64,000 bases of DNA from assembly GCA_018434685.1 (NCBI GenBank), contig JAHDOV010000002.1, forward strand, positions 124,001 to 188,000. The letters run 5' to 3'. The translations under genes were made by a program, and so were the position numbers. The first letter of the stretch is position 1. Every line of letters starts with the position of its first letter. Origin of the DNA: Deltaproteobacteria bacterium. GTDB lineage: Bacteria > Desulfobacterota > Desulfomonilia > UBA1062. Under the pieces are notes generated by a model. That model saw only the letters and a list, made by a program, of their open reading frames with translations, was not told the DNA's origin and did not search any database. Shown in pieces: positions 16,299 through 25,798 of this stretch.

Positions 16299-16482
16299 AC
16301 CGTAATAATAGAAGGCAGCACCCGGTGCACAAGACAGGAACTTATAAAAATCCACCGCAGGCGGGAACGCATCCCGGACTCCGGGTTGCGAGCCGGAATT
16401 TTGCAATTCATCAGGATCACAGGGGATATTTACGCTCCCTGCCCTGTACTGCAGAGACGCATCTCCCGGACGGCAAGGGGAC

Positions 16483-17295
16483 CTAGCGCCAGTAGCGCGG
16501 GGTAAGGTATTCGGGATCGAGGGTTTCCACGCAGCGGATCGCACAGCGGATGGCATCGTGTTCCGCCTGCCCCTTGAGATCGCTCCTGATCTCCTCGGAC
16601 GAGCTGCGCTCGGCGATCACGGCCAGCACGCTCGCAGCGGCAAAACCGTAGACGCCTGCCATCTTGAAGAGTGTGCCGGTTTCCATCTCGTAGCTCAGGA
16701 TGTTCAGTCTCCGGTATTCCTCGGTGATGCCCCGGAGATGACCGAGCAGGTGTTTGTTTGCCGAGGTTGCGGTCCGTTCCTGTCCCTCGTAGAACGTATC
16801 GACCGATGCGGTGATGCCCAGGTGCCAGTCCACCCCGAGTTCTCGCGCTGCCTCCACGAGCCCGGCGGTGAGGAACACACTGGCGGCGGCGGGATACTCG
16901 GGCGGCGCGATATCACTGCCCGCACCCTGCCTGCACAGGGCAGCACTGGCTATGATGACGCTGCCCGCCCTGACATCGTCCTGGATCGACCCGGTGGTGC
17001 CGATCCTGATCACCTGCCGTATCCCCGCGGAGAAGAGCTCGTTGATTACGATGCTCATCGACGGTGCGCCCATGCCGCTCGTGGCGCATACGAGACGCTT
17101 CCCGTCTGCAAGGGACACGAGGTAGCTGCTGAGCGCCCGGTTATCGGAAAGCTGTTTCACCAGGTGCAGCCCAGGGGTGCTGCACGCCACCTTCTCTGTC
17201 CTGGCGGGGTCTCCGCAGACGAGCGCCATGCTCGGCGGGTCTGCACCGAGATCCTCCCTGCCGAACCCTATGTGGTATCCTGTCCGCTCGCTCAT
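16483..17295 (-). CDS. udp: Uridine phosphorylase (nucleoside phosphorylase family)
   Basis: A 270-residue nucleoside phosphorylase, most like uridine phosphorylase, which splits uridine and phosphate into uracil and ribose-1-phosphate. Phosphate-site motifs are seen as VCGDPARTEKVA near residue 27 and RIGTTGSIQDDV near residue 96. The nucleoside site includes SYEMETGTLFKMAGVYG near residue 200. GGAG about 8 bases before the ATG supports the start. It is co-directional with the PHP-kinase gene, 40 bases downstream of that gene's stop. Confidence 0.88.
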   Translation of the reverse strand: MSERTGYHIGFGREDLGADPPSMALVCGDPARTEKVACSTPGLHLVKQLSDNRALSSYLVSLADGKRLVCATSGMGAPSMSIVINELFSAGIRQVIRIGTTGSIQDDVRAGSVIIASAALCRQGAGSDIAPPEYPAAASVFLTAGLVEAARELGVDWHLGITASVDTFYEGQERTATSANKHLLGHLRGITEEYRRLNILSYEMETGTLFKMAGVYGFAAASVLAVIAERSSSEEIRSDLKGQAEHDAIRCAIRCVETLDPEYLTPRYWR

Positions 17296-17335
17296 GGTCT
17301 TCTCCTCCCTGCCTTACTTGGGCTGCGACCCCTCT

Positions 17336-18847
17336 TCAGGTATCGCCCTCGAGCATGGCCAGCGAGAGCATCATGACCTGGCGCATATCCTCGCTCTCGC
17401 CCTTGCCCACCTTGATAAGGAAAGCCCCGATGCTCAGGTTCGCCCTGATCACGAACATGTTCACGGCCCTGCGGAACTCCATCGTCTCCTCCTGGGAATA
17501 TTCCTCGTCGTACGAGCGCATGAAGTCGGCCGGGGTGTGCCGCTCGATGATATGGGGGTAGTCACGGAACTGGTTCTTGAACTGGGCGATGAAATACCCC
17601 ACGTCGAAGGCCCGGTGAAAGAGCATGGCGCTGCCGAAGTCGATAACCGAGATAAAGAGCGTAGCAGGGTCGTGCATCCGGTCCTGGCCGATGATGATGT
17701 TTTTCGGGTGATAGTCGCCGTGGACGAGCACAAAGGTGTCTGACTTTGTTGACCAGAGTTCCTCCTCGAACGCCTCCACGGCCTCGATGAGCCGCTGTGC
17801 ATCGTCACTGTAGGGGCTGTTCGTGGAGGAGAAGGCATCGAGGTATGACCTGAACCTCCGCAGTTCCCGCCTGGGCACGCCGGCAATCCGACCGGGATGA
17901 ATCCTCCGCCGGTGGAGCTGAGCCAGCCACTTCGCTGCCAGCCGGAAATAGAGCTCTCCCATGGAGGGGCTCACCTGGATCATGAGATCGAAGAGATTCC
18001 TGCCCCGCTGCCCCTCTTCGATAATCACCTGTTCTTGTTCGTTGATCTCGAGCGTACGAGGCACCCTGAAGGCCCCGTCGGAAAATCCGTGGTCGTAGAC
18101 CTGCTGCGCTATGCGTGAAGAACCGGCGATGGCAGCCCACTTCCCGGGTTTCTCCGCGGTCTTGAGGATAATCCTGCTCCTGGACTCGTCATCTCCCTTT
18201 GTCCCGAAGATGATCTCCCGGACTTCCATGTTGCTGCCGGCCCTGGGTATCTCCTTGTAAAACGGCCGGCACCGCCCGGATCTCACCTCCAGGACCACCT
18301 CATCCATGGTCTGTACCGGGTGATCGAACTGGGTCGGCAGGATCGCGGCCGTATCCGGTGCATGGGTGTCACTGCCGCTGATGGCGACGAACTTGTGCTG
18401 GTGCCACAGGGAAAGCCCGTGCAGGTTTTCGAGCTGGGTGTGGTTGCTGCTGAAGATCTCGATGGCATCAAGGCTGGGGTCGAGGAGCCTGTCCTTTGAC
18501 GGAATCTTCCCGTTCCTCAACGGGTGGGCCCAGACGAGCGCTGCATCGGGATACCTGCTGCGCAGCTGCTGAAGGCCCATCTTCTCCCCGATTGTCCGGC
18601 TGGCGCCGTAGACGAGCACGTGCCCATGGTCGGTATCCACCTCCTGGGCGGCCAGGATCGTGAAATACCCTGCCACCTCGGCCTGCGCCCTGAGCTCCGC
18701 GAGCTCGTCTGCGCTCCACAGGTAGTGGTGCTCGGTCAGGATAATCCCCTGGAGCCCCTTCCGGTGTGCCTGCCTGACGAGCACGACCGGGTCGATCCGG
18801 CTGCAGGACGAGTGCCTCGCCGTATGTGCGTGCATCTCCATGAGCAT
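17336..18847 (-). CDS. PHP-domain / aminoglycoside-phosphotransferase-like fusion protein
   Basis: A 503-residue two-domain protein. Residues 1-215 form a PHP metal-dependent phosphoesterase domain: EMHAHTARHS at the N-terminus, GIILTEHHYL, VWAHPL and ISGSDTHAPD provide the His and Asp metal ligands. Residues 230-500 resemble an APH/choline-kinase domain, with the kinase-like VHGDYHPKNIII (catalytic Asp) and VIDFGSA (metal-binding Asp of DFG type). Such a fusion of phosphatase-like and kinase-like halves is unusual. Substrate is unknown. An in-frame ATG two codons later is an alternative start; GGAG and AGGGG are upstream. Confidence 0.8.
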   Translation of the reverse strand: MLMEMHAHTARHSSCSRIDPVVLVRQAHRKGLQGIILTEHHYLWSADELAELRAQAEVAGYFTILAAQEVDTDHGHVLVYGASRTIGEKMGLQQLRSRYPDAALVWAHPLRNGKIPSKDRLLDPSLDAIEIFSSNHTQLENLHGLSLWHQHKFVAISGSDTHAPDTAAILPTQFDHPVQTMDEVVLEVRSGRCRPFYKEIPRAGSNMEVREIIFGTKGDDESRSRIILKTAEKPGKWAAIAGSSRIAQQVYDHGFSDGAFRVPRTLEINEQEQVIIEEGQRGRNLFDLMIQVSPSMGELYFRLAAKWLAQLHRRRIHPGRIAGVPRRELRRFRSYLDAFSSTNSPYSDDAQRLIEAVEAFEEELWSTKSDTFVLVHGDYHPKNIIIGQDRMHDPATLFISVIDFGSAMLFHRAFDVGYFIAQFKNQFRDYPHIIERHTPADFMRSYDEEYSQEETMEFRRAVNMFVIRANLSIGAFLIKVGKGESEDMRQVMMLSLAMLEGDT

Positions 18848-18935
18848 AGGCCGGTTCCCCTTCTCCGGTTCACCGCCACGGACGTGCTACCGTACGGATC
18901 GCCGAATGCGCCGTGCTCACAAAAACCCGCCCCGG

Positions 18936-20861
18936 TCAGTACATCTGCTCGATAGCATCCTGGTAATCCTCGAGGATCACCTTCTTCTTGGTCTTCTGGG
19001 TCGGCGTGAGCTGGCCGTTATTCTCGGTAAAGCGCTGCCTCAAAACAGTGTACTTGCGGATCTGTTCGAAGTCCTCGAGCTGGGCGTTTGCCGCCTCGAC
19101 GTCGCGGGCAATGAGCTCCTGCAGCAGGGGCTGCGCTATGAAGTCATCCCCCACGCCGGTGCAGATCTTCATGCCGCCGATATCCTCGTAGACGAGGCGG
19201 TCTTTGGCAAACGGGATCTGCTCCTTGCCGAACAGCGCGAGGAAATAATTGAAGTTCGGAACAAGAAGCGCTGAGATGTAATTCCGCTCGTCGCCGACAA
19301 AGAAGGCCTGTTCCACCACGGTGCTCAGGGAAAAGAGATTCTCCAGCTTTGCAGGGGCGATATTCTTGCCAACTGCCGTGCAGATGATGGCCTTCTTCCT
19401 GTCAACGATCTTGTAGTATCCGTATCTGTCAACCTGCACCACGTCGCCGGTCTTGAACCAGCCGTCGGGCGTGAACGAATCGCTGGTGTCCTCGGGCATG
19501 TTGAGATATTCGCTGAAGATACCGGCGCCCGATATCTCGAGCTCGCCGTCCGGGGCGATCCGTGCACGCGACCTGTTGGCCTCCATCCCCATATAGCCGG
19601 GCTTACACGCCATGATGGGGTTGAGGATACAGGCGCTCCCGCTCTCCGTGGAACCGTACCCCTCCACCACGGCGAGCCCCAGGGTATAGTAGAACTTCAG
19701 GAGGTCCGGGGCGATCCCGGCGCTGGCTGAAAACGCATAGCGGAAACGGCTGCCGAACAGGCTCCTGACCTTCGCAAAGAGCTTGTCCGCAAGCCTGTAC
19801 TGGATCTTGAGGTACAGGGGCAGCCTCGCTTCCAGATCATACCCGTATGACATGTTGTACGTGTCGCCGTTGTCCCTGCGATATTCCAGGGCCTTCCTGC
19901 CCACGGACAGGGCCAGGTCGAAAAGCTTCTTCTTCAGCGGGGTCGCGGACATCTTTTCCTGGAAGGTGATGAAGATCTTCTCGTAGAGCCTCGGCACACA
20001 GTTGATCCAGGTGGGGTTGTACCTCTGCATGTCTTCCAGCAGCGTACCGGGCTTGTCTGCATAGGCGATGCACGACCCCTGGAACAGGGCCAGCATCTGG
20101 CAGGAGCCGCGCTCGAAGATGTGGGACAGCGGGAGGTAGCACAGGGTGACGTCGTCTTCGGTTATGGCCATGCCGTTGTTTGCGAAGAACTCCTTCACGC
20201 CTTCCAGACGCGAGGCCACACACCAGTGGGTGAGGATGACCCCCTTGCCCTTGCCCGTTGTACCGGAGGTGTAGAGGATGGTAAGCCGGTCGTCCAGGGT
20301 GATGACCTGCCAGCGGGCCTCATAGTCCCCGTAGTGATCCCGCTTCCAGGTCCTGCCCGCCTCCATGAGCTCGGACAACCCGAGGGTGCGCTCACCGTCG
20401 CCCTTGTAGGCGAGATCCAGGACAATGACCTTCTCCAGCCTCGGCAGCTTGTCGAAACCGTCAAGCACCCTCGAGAGGTTGTGCTCACCGTCGACAAACA
20501 GGTAGCGGCATCCCGAGTCGTTGAGAATGTAGGAGACCTCCCCGAACGACAGCGTCGGGTAGATGGTCACGATCACCCCCGCGCAGTGGGCGATGGCAAG
20601 GTCTGCCTGGGTCCAGTAGGGGCTGCTGCGGGACATGATCCCTGCCATCTCCTGCCGTTCGAACCCGAGGCTCAACAGGCCGCAGGCAATGTCCTCCATG
20701 CGTGCACGCAGCTGGGCATAGGTGAAGATGCCACCACTGTCCCCGTGATACAGACCTGGGTTGAACTGCTGGGCCGGATGCGCAGGAAACCGTTCACAGG
20801 TCGCCTGGAAGTACCTGCAGACACTCTGCAGATCGTAGTCTTCTCGATGCTGTTCTCTCAT
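18936..20861 (-). CDS. Long-chain fatty-acid-CoA ligase (AMP-forming)
   Basis: A 641-residue member of the ANL superfamily, of the FadD15/ACSL-like group, activating fatty acids with ATP to acyl-AMP and then acyl-CoA at the membrane face. The AMP-binding P-loop is LYTSGTTGKGKGVILTH near residue 208; VEGYGSTESG and the hinge GWFKTGDVVQVDRYGYYKIVDRKK are present, followed by a C-terminal lysine region (VGKNIAPAKLEN). GGAGG 7 bases before the ATG fixes the start. It begins a run of co-directional genes towards the PHP fusion. Confidence 0.92.
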   Translation of the reverse strand: MREQHREDYDLQSVCRYFQATCERFPAHPAQQFNPGLYHGDSGGIFTYAQLRARMEDIACGLLSLGFERQEMAGIMSRSSPYWTQADLAIAHCAGVIVTIYPTLSFGEVSYILNDSGCRYLFVDGEHNLSRVLDGFDKLPRLEKVIVLDLAYKGDGERTLGLSELMEAGRTWKRDHYGDYEARWQVITLDDRLTILYTSGTTGKGKGVILTHWCVASRLEGVKEFFANNGMAITEDDVTLCYLPLSHIFERGSCQMLALFQGSCIAYADKPGTLLEDMQRYNPTWINCVPRLYEKIFITFQEKMSATPLKKKLFDLALSVGRKALEYRRDNGDTYNMSYGYDLEARLPLYLKIQYRLADKLFAKVRSLFGSRFRYAFSASAGIAPDLLKFYYTLGLAVVEGYGSTESGSACILNPIMACKPGYMGMEANRSRARIAPDGELEISGAGIFSEYLNMPEDTSDSFTPDGWFKTGDVVQVDRYGYYKIVDRKKAIICTAVGKNIAPAKLENLFSLSTVVEQAFFVGDERNYISALLVPNFNYFLALFGKEQIPFAKDRLVYEDIGGMKICTGVGDDFIAQPLLQELIARDVEAANAQLEDFEQIRKYTVLRQRFTENNGQLTPTQKTKKKVILEDYQDAIEQMY

Positions 20862-20996
20862 GATGTGCCCTCCTTAACCTATGATGTACATCAAGAGATC
20901 ATCCCATATCAATCGCAAACAAACAGCCGGTCCGTTTCCTCAAATTACGCCTTCGGGTACGAGATTCCATCCCCGGCTTCAACGACGCCTGCCCTG

Positions 20997-21653
20997 TCAG
21001 TGCTCCATGAAGGCCAGGACCTTCTCTGCAAGGAGCCGTTTCTTCACCGGCGGCGGGTAGAGCGGGGATATTCTCCCGGTGTTCAGGTCAAAGGTGTTGA
21101 CATGATCCCTGCCGGTGAGCTTCTGGCCGTACACGCTCAGCTGTATGGCGGCATTGTCGCCCGGATTGCCGGTCCGGTGTATGCCTGCATCCAGGGGAAG
21201 CACGGAGAACGTCCCGCCTGGCTGAATGATTTTCCTTGAGCTCTCGACGAGGCGGATATGATCCTGCACCATCCCCTCATCCTCCCTCCGGTAATTGATG
21301 ACCTCCAGGGTTCCCAGGGCAGGGCCTATGACCCCCCATGAGTTATGGTCGTGGACCGGATCGTACTCGCCCCGGTCCCAGAGATACATCCTGAGGGAAA
21401 ACTGCCGGCCCGGGTCCCGGTAGAGGATGATCTCGCTGTCGAACATGGTGGCATAGTAGATATCCGGGTAGTCGGCGCAGGCAGTTATATTGCGCAGGAT
21501 GCCCCTGAGCAGCGCCAGATCCGACAGGATTCCCGGGAAGACCCGCTCCATGTGTGCAATGCGCGCTGACTGGTCCGGGAGCCGCTCCAGCTCCTTCGAC
21601 CACGCGGCGCACCGGGAGACAAGCTCTGCGGGAATGTGCAGGGACTCTGTCAT
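20997..21653 (-). CDS. Cupin-fold cysteine-dioxygenase-like protein
   Basis: A 218-residue double-stranded beta-helix protein related to cysteine dioxygenase. The metal-site motif is VHDHNSWGVIGPALGTLEVINY near residue 115, and the second His is in LDAGIHRTGN near residue 165. The reading frame is open a further 91 codons into the oxidoreductase gene, but GGAGG about 7 bases before the ATG at 21653 sets the start. It follows the molybdopterin oxidoreductase by 14 bases in one operon. The substrate is unknown; it may be a thiol or another small acid. Confidence 0.8.
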   Translation of the reverse strand: MTESLHIPAELVSRCAAWSKELERLPDQSARIAHMERVFPGILSDLALLRGILRNITACADYPDIYYATMFDSEIILYRDPGRQFSLRMYLWDRGEYDPVHDHNSWGVIGPALGTLEVINYRREDEGMVQDHIRLVESSRKIIQPGGTFSVLPLDAGIHRTGNPGDNAAIQLSVYGQKLTGRDHVNTFDLNTGRISPLYPPPVKKRLLAEKVLAFMEH

Positions 21654-21667
21654 GGGCTCCCTCCTGT

Positions 21668-23608
21668 TTATGGCACCTCGTTTTGAAGCGTGACATATTG
21701 ATCGTAATACGCCGAGCCGCTTCCCATGTCGGTCAGGACCGCAGCGATAAGCCGGTTGGCCCCGCCCCCGAGCTTCATCCAGTCTCCCCGGCGGTAGACC
21801 ACCGTGTTTGCATGCAGGCCCGGTACCGTCTCCACCCTCACACGGAGACGCCCGAGAGGAGAAACCAGGGAGACCTCCTTCGTGACGTCGAGTCCCGAGA
21901 GCACCGGGCAGTCCGGGGACACCCACACCTTCGGCGGCTGCACCTGATCCGCAGGGAGCATCTGGGAATGGAGGGCCTCTCTCCTCACCAGGGTCAGGAG
22001 CCTCAGAGGAAATCCCTCAGGAGGAGCAGGCTCTTTGTGGAGCTTGGAGGGGAACGAGTATTTCCCGTCGGCATGGTCGAAGCGCATCCCCTCGTAGGCA
22101 ATCGCTCCCCGGTCTGCCCTGACGAAACCCCTTTCTTGGAGCTCTTCCAGCGAGATGTCGAGATAATCGGAGGCCAGCGACATCTTCATGCATTGTGTCG
22201 GTTCCGGCAGCTCGATCTTAGGGTCCAGGCGTCTGCCCAGGGCCGAGAGGATCCAGTGATCGCTGCGCGCCGCTCCCGGGGCCTTGTGCACAGCCCGTGC
22301 ATACTGGACATAGTCATGGAGGTAGGAGGCCACGATATCATCCGTTTCCAGGATGAGCGAAGGGGGGAGAACGAGATCGGCCCGTTGCGCCGTGTCGGTC
22401 ATGAATGCGTCCACCACCACCTTGAACTCGATGGAGTCGAAGGCGCGTACCGCGAGCTTAGAATCGGGCACCTGGTTGATGAGGTTTGCCCCTTCGACCC
22501 AGATCATCCGTATGGGAGGGTCTGCGGCATCCAGGATATCCCGGGCGATCAGGGGCATCCGGAGGAACCTTGGCCGGCCCCCGGTTCCCGGGTTCATCCA
22601 CCCCAGGTTGAGATTCCTCAGCGAATTGAGGTGATAATACGTCCCTGCACCTCCGCGCCCGATGTTGCCCGAGACCATGGCAAGCGCATTGATAAGGCGG
22701 ACATTTTCTCCGCCGAAGCTGTACCGCTGGAGACCGGCACCGATGATGCTCGCAACCGGCTGCTTCTGCGAATAGACCTCATAGAGCACCTCGAGGTCGC
22801 CCGGGGCTACCTCGCACGCATCCAGGAGCTCGTCAGCGGGGTGGCTCAGGATCATCGCGCTGAAGGCATCCCAGTTCCGGCTATGCCGGACAACGTCTCC
22901 ACCCACCCTGGAGCGCTCGATGAAGAGGCGGACGAGGGCGGCAGCGAGAAACCTGTCCGTGCCCGGCCGGATCTGCACGAGCCGGTCGCTAAAGGCCCGG
23001 TTTCCGTCGCCCCCCGGTGATACGGTGACGACCCGCGAGCCGTTCTTTCTCGCCTGATTCACGAAATAGGCCGTGTGCACGGAACTCCGCGAAAGGTCCT
23101 TTCCCCAGTTGACCACGGCCCGCGCATTGAGAAGGTCGGCAATGTCGTTCTGATCCCTGCTGCCGAAGTCCCGCATGCACGCGCCGTAGCCTGCCGAGTC
23201 GCACAGAGATCCCCTCACGAGACTTGCCCCGAGCCTGCTGAAGAACAGGTTGCCCGCCTGTTTCACGGCGCCCTTGGCACCCTCGCCGTGAAAATACAGG
23301 ATCGAAGACGGCTCATCCCGGTAGTGCCGGATGCGCCCGGCGCAGAGATCCAGCGCACGCTCCCAGTCGATGGCCTCCCAGGTATCCCCAACCCTCTCGA
23401 GGGGTTCGGTGATCCTCTCCGGGCTGTCCAGCCGCTCCAGGCACCTGTTGATCTTGGAACAGACGAATCCCCTGGTTACGGGATGATCGGGATTGCCCCT
23501 GGCGCGCAGCTTTCCTTTTGAATCCTGCGTAATGACGAGCGAGCACGCATCCGGACAGTCCAGGGTGCATGCAGTGATAGGATCATCTTGTACCATACGG
23601 GTATACAT
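21668..23608 (-). CDS. Molybdopterin-dependent oxidoreductase with [4Fe-4S] cluster
   Basis: A 646-residue member of the DMSO-reductase superfamily. The N-terminal cluster motif is CTLDCPDACSL with a later GFVCSKI cysteine. The cofactor-binding core follows (ILYFHGEGAKGA, VNWGKDLSRSS, RVVTVSPGG), and a C-terminal Molydop-binding domain contains VSPDCPVLSGL. GSLCDSAGYG near residue 132 may supply the Mo or W ligand cysteine. No Tat signal is visible, so it is probably cytoplasmic. The start is ambiguous (ATG at 23608 or 23596); the former has weak GAAG upstream. It is divergent from a LysR regulator and followed by the cupin gene. Confidence 0.87.
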   Translation of the reverse strand: MYTRMVQDDPITACTLDCPDACSLVITQDSKGKLRARGNPDHPVTRGFVCSKINRCLERLDSPERITEPLERVGDTWEAIDWERALDLCAGRIRHYRDEPSSILYFHGEGAKGAVKQAGNLFFSRLGASLVRGSLCDSAGYGACMRDFGSRDQNDIADLLNARAVVNWGKDLSRSSVHTAYFVNQARKNGSRVVTVSPGGDGNRAFSDRLVQIRPGTDRFLAAALVRLFIERSRVGGDVVRHSRNWDAFSAMILSHPADELLDACEVAPGDLEVLYEVYSQKQPVASIIGAGLQRYSFGGENVRLINALAMVSGNIGRGGAGTYYHLNSLRNLNLGWMNPGTGGRPRFLRMPLIARDILDAADPPIRMIWVEGANLINQVPDSKLAVRAFDSIEFKVVVDAFMTDTAQRADLVLPPSLILETDDIVASYLHDYVQYARAVHKAPGAARSDHWILSALGRRLDPKIELPEPTQCMKMSLASDYLDISLEELQERGFVRADRGAIAYEGMRFDHADGKYSFPSKLHKEPAPPEGFPLRLLTLVRREALHSQMLPADQVQPPKVWVSPDCPVLSGLDVTKEVSLVSPLGRLRVRVETVPGLHANTVVYRRGDWMKLGGGANRLIAAVLTDMGSGSAYYDQYVTLQNEVP

Positions 23609-23667
23609 TCTTCATAATAATATACCCGGCACCAGAATATTTCAAGAATGGTACGCGGTTATGTTTA

Positions 23668-23696
23668 TTGACTTTTGGTTGTCATCAAAGTATAAA
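23668..23696 (+). promoter_or_regulatory. Sigma-70 promoter of the LysR-type gene
   Basis: TTGACT at 23668-23673, a 17-base spacer, and TATAAA at 23691-23696. It lies in the 185-bp divergent interval with the molybdopterin oxidoreductase, so a LysR site here could control both genes. Confidence 0.6.
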
Positions 23697-23793
23697 ATCT
23701 AAATTATAGGGATTTATCCTTGTTTATTTCTCAAAGTAGCAGTAGCAGGATTCGGGCAACTCAAAGCTGGGAAGACAGGATGATAAACGTTCT

Positions 23794-24678
23794 ATGAACC
23801 TCCATCAACTGAAGAGCTTTCATGTGCTGGCCCAAAAAGGAAGCTTTAGTCTGACGGCTGAGGCGCTCTATATTACACAACCCGCCGTAAGCATCCATAT
23901 CAAGGCTTTGGAAGAGTTCTTTGGCGTAGTTCTTTTTGAGAAAGTTGCAAAGAAATTCGTTCTGACTGAAGCAGGACATGCCCTCTATCAGTACGCTGAA
24001 AAGATCTTCAAACTCATCAACGAAACAGAAAGAACCCTCAAAGAATTCAATTTGCTTGAGCGAGGAAGCATACATCTGGGGGCCAGCAGCAATATCGGCG
24101 TCTATATGCTCCCCTCGATTCTGGGCGAATTCAAGACAAAATACCCCAAGATCCATGTTGACGTCTCCATCGGAACCACCAGAGTCATTGAACAGAAGAT
24201 ATTGAATTATGATATAGATATAGGTATTGTGGAAGCCCAGGTCATAAGCTCGGAGATGTTTCTGGAACACTGGAGAGATGAAAGGCTCGTTCTGATAACC
24301 TCGCCTAAACATCCCTGGGCAGCACGCAAAAAAGTTGCACCTGATCAAGTCAAACAGGGCCAGTTCATAGTTGGGGAAAGCGGGTCGGGCACGGGCTATG
24401 TAATTTCGAAGAAGCTCCCCTCATTAGCAGCTGACTTCAATGAATTCTTGCGGCTGGGAAGCACGGAAGCGGTAAAAAGGGCTGTGGAAGAAAATCTCGG
24501 AGTTTCCATTGTCGGAGAAAGTACGGTTTCTCGCGAAATTGAGGCGGGTTTCCTGTCCTGTATTGAGATAGAGGGCGTTGACCTTTTCAAGGAACTCAAT
24601 ATAGTTTTCCTAAAAGGAAAGCTCCTGACGAATGTTCACAAGGAATTTATTAAATTTCTTAGTGATCGGCAAGTATAG
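23794..24678 (+). CDS. LysR-family transcriptional regulator
   Basis: A 294-residue LysR regulator. An N-terminal winged helix-turn-helix (FHVLAQKGSFSLTAEALYITQPAVSIHIKAL is split here across two well-known family blocks) is followed by a linker helix and a two-lobed effector domain (GASSNIGVYMLPSIL, IDIGIVEAQ, FIVGESGSGTGY). It shares one base with the following dehydrogenase gene and is divergent from the molybdopterin oxidoreductase, so either could be its target. The effector is unknown. This gene begins a stretch of lower GC than the preceding core. Confidence 0.93.
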   Translation: MNLHQLKSFHVLAQKGSFSLTAEALYITQPAVSIHIKALEEFFGVVLFEKVAKKFVLTEAGHALYQYAEKIFKLINETERTLKEFNLLERGSIHLGASSNIGVYMLPSILGEFKTKYPKIHVDVSIGTTRVIEQKILNYDIDIGIVEAQVISSEMFLEHWRDERLVLITSPKHPWAARKKVAPDQVKQGQFIVGESGSGTGYVISKKLPSLAADFNEFLRLGSTEAVKRAVEENLGVSIVGESTVSREIEAGFLSCIEIEGVDLFKELNIVFLKGKLLTNVHKEFIKFLSDRQV

Positions 24679-25727
24679 TGAAAAGGCATCCTGATCACAT
24701 GGAAAGCAATAAACCGCTTGTATATTATACTTATGAGGCATCAGCCGAAGCAAAGGATTTGCTTTATCCTTTCTGTGAATTGATTGAACACGTTGAATCT
24801 CAAAGCATCTCAAAGAAGGATCTGATTCTTGGTGCTCAAAAGGCTGATGCCATCTGTTGCCGTGTACCGGATATCATAGATGAGGAGATACTTAATTCAT
24901 GCCCGGCGTTAAAGGTTATTTCATTGGCCGGCAGGGGACTCGATAACATCGACGTTTCTACAGCAACCCGAAGGAACATCTGGGTTACAACTGCAGTTGA
25001 ATGTGTAGAGCCTACTGCTGAACTGACCTGGGCGCTCCTCCTGGCCTTGACTCGAAAGATAAATCCAGCCGATTCCTTTGTGCGATCCGGCAGGTTTAAA
25101 GGATGGAATCAACCTCCCCCGTTTTATGGAAGTACCATCGCCGGGAAGACCCTGGGCATCATCGGGATGGGTCAATTAGGTATCGCCATTGCACGGCGTG
25201 CCCAAGGGTTTGATATGACGGTGCTGTATTATGATACTCATCGTTATGACGAAAACCTGGCAGAGAAATATGACATGACAGCGCTACCCCGTGACGAACT
25301 CCTTAAAAGATCCGATTATATTTGTCTTGCGACGCCCCTTACTGAGCAGACATTTCATCAGATATCTACGAGGGAACTCTCACTGATGAAGTCCACCGCC
25401 TACCTTATCAACCCCTCCCGCGGCTCAGAGGTAAACGAGGAAGCCATTGCCTCTGCTATTGACCGGGGACTATTGGCCGGGTATGCCGCTGATGTCTTTG
25501 AGATGGAGGATACCCGCTATCCTGAACGCCCCGGCTATATAAATCAAAGACTCATAGAACGTTCTGATTGCACTGTCTTTACTCCACATCTGGGTACGGC
25601 AGTTCCTGAAATTCGTATGGAGTTAATGAAGCTGCAGGCCCTTAATGTCCTACAGGCGTTGCGGGGGGGGAAACCCGCAGGAGCCATAAACCATGTACAC
25701 CCCCAAAAGCCGGTACTAGTTGCATAG
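24678..25727 (+). CDS. D-isomer-specific 2-hydroxyacid dehydrogenase
   Basis: A 349-residue NAD-dependent D-2-hydroxyacid dehydrogenase. The Rossmann motif is GMGQLGIAIARRAQGFDMTVLYYD near residue 163. Catalytic residues are seen as SRGSEV (Arg), VFEMED (Glu) and TPHLGT (His). It overlaps the LysR stop by one base, using GTG at 24678; an ATG 21 bases later, with AAGG about 13 bases before it, is an alternative start. The substrate is unknown. The direct coupling to the regulator suggests a catabolic switch in which the regulator senses a hydroxy- or keto-acid. Confidence 0.88.
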   Translation: MKRHPDHMESNKPLVYYTYEASAEAKDLLYPFCELIEHVESQSISKKDLILGAQKADAICCRVPDIIDEEILNSCPALKVISLAGRGLDNIDVSTATRRNIWVTTAVECVEPTAELTWALLLALTRKINPADSFVRSGRFKGWNQPPPFYGSTIAGKTLGIIGMGQLGIAIARRAQGFDMTVLYYDTHRYDENLAEKYDMTALPRDELLKRSDYICLATPLTEQTFHQISTRELSLMKSTAYLINPSRGSEVNEEAIASAIDRGLLAGYAADVFEMEDTRYPERPGYINQRLIERSDCTVFTPHLGTAVPEIRMELMKLQALNVLQALRGGKPAGAINHVHPQKPVLVA

Positions 25728-25798
25728 CCGTTTTTCATCTATTTCAGGAACCATCAATTGTATAGACTGTCCGTATCGAAACTTCTCAAAAGACGATG

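Noticed and set aside
16299-16556. 86-codon extension of the radical SAM frame
   Set aside because: Low-complexity, overlaps the nucleoside phosphorylase gene, and not part of the family.
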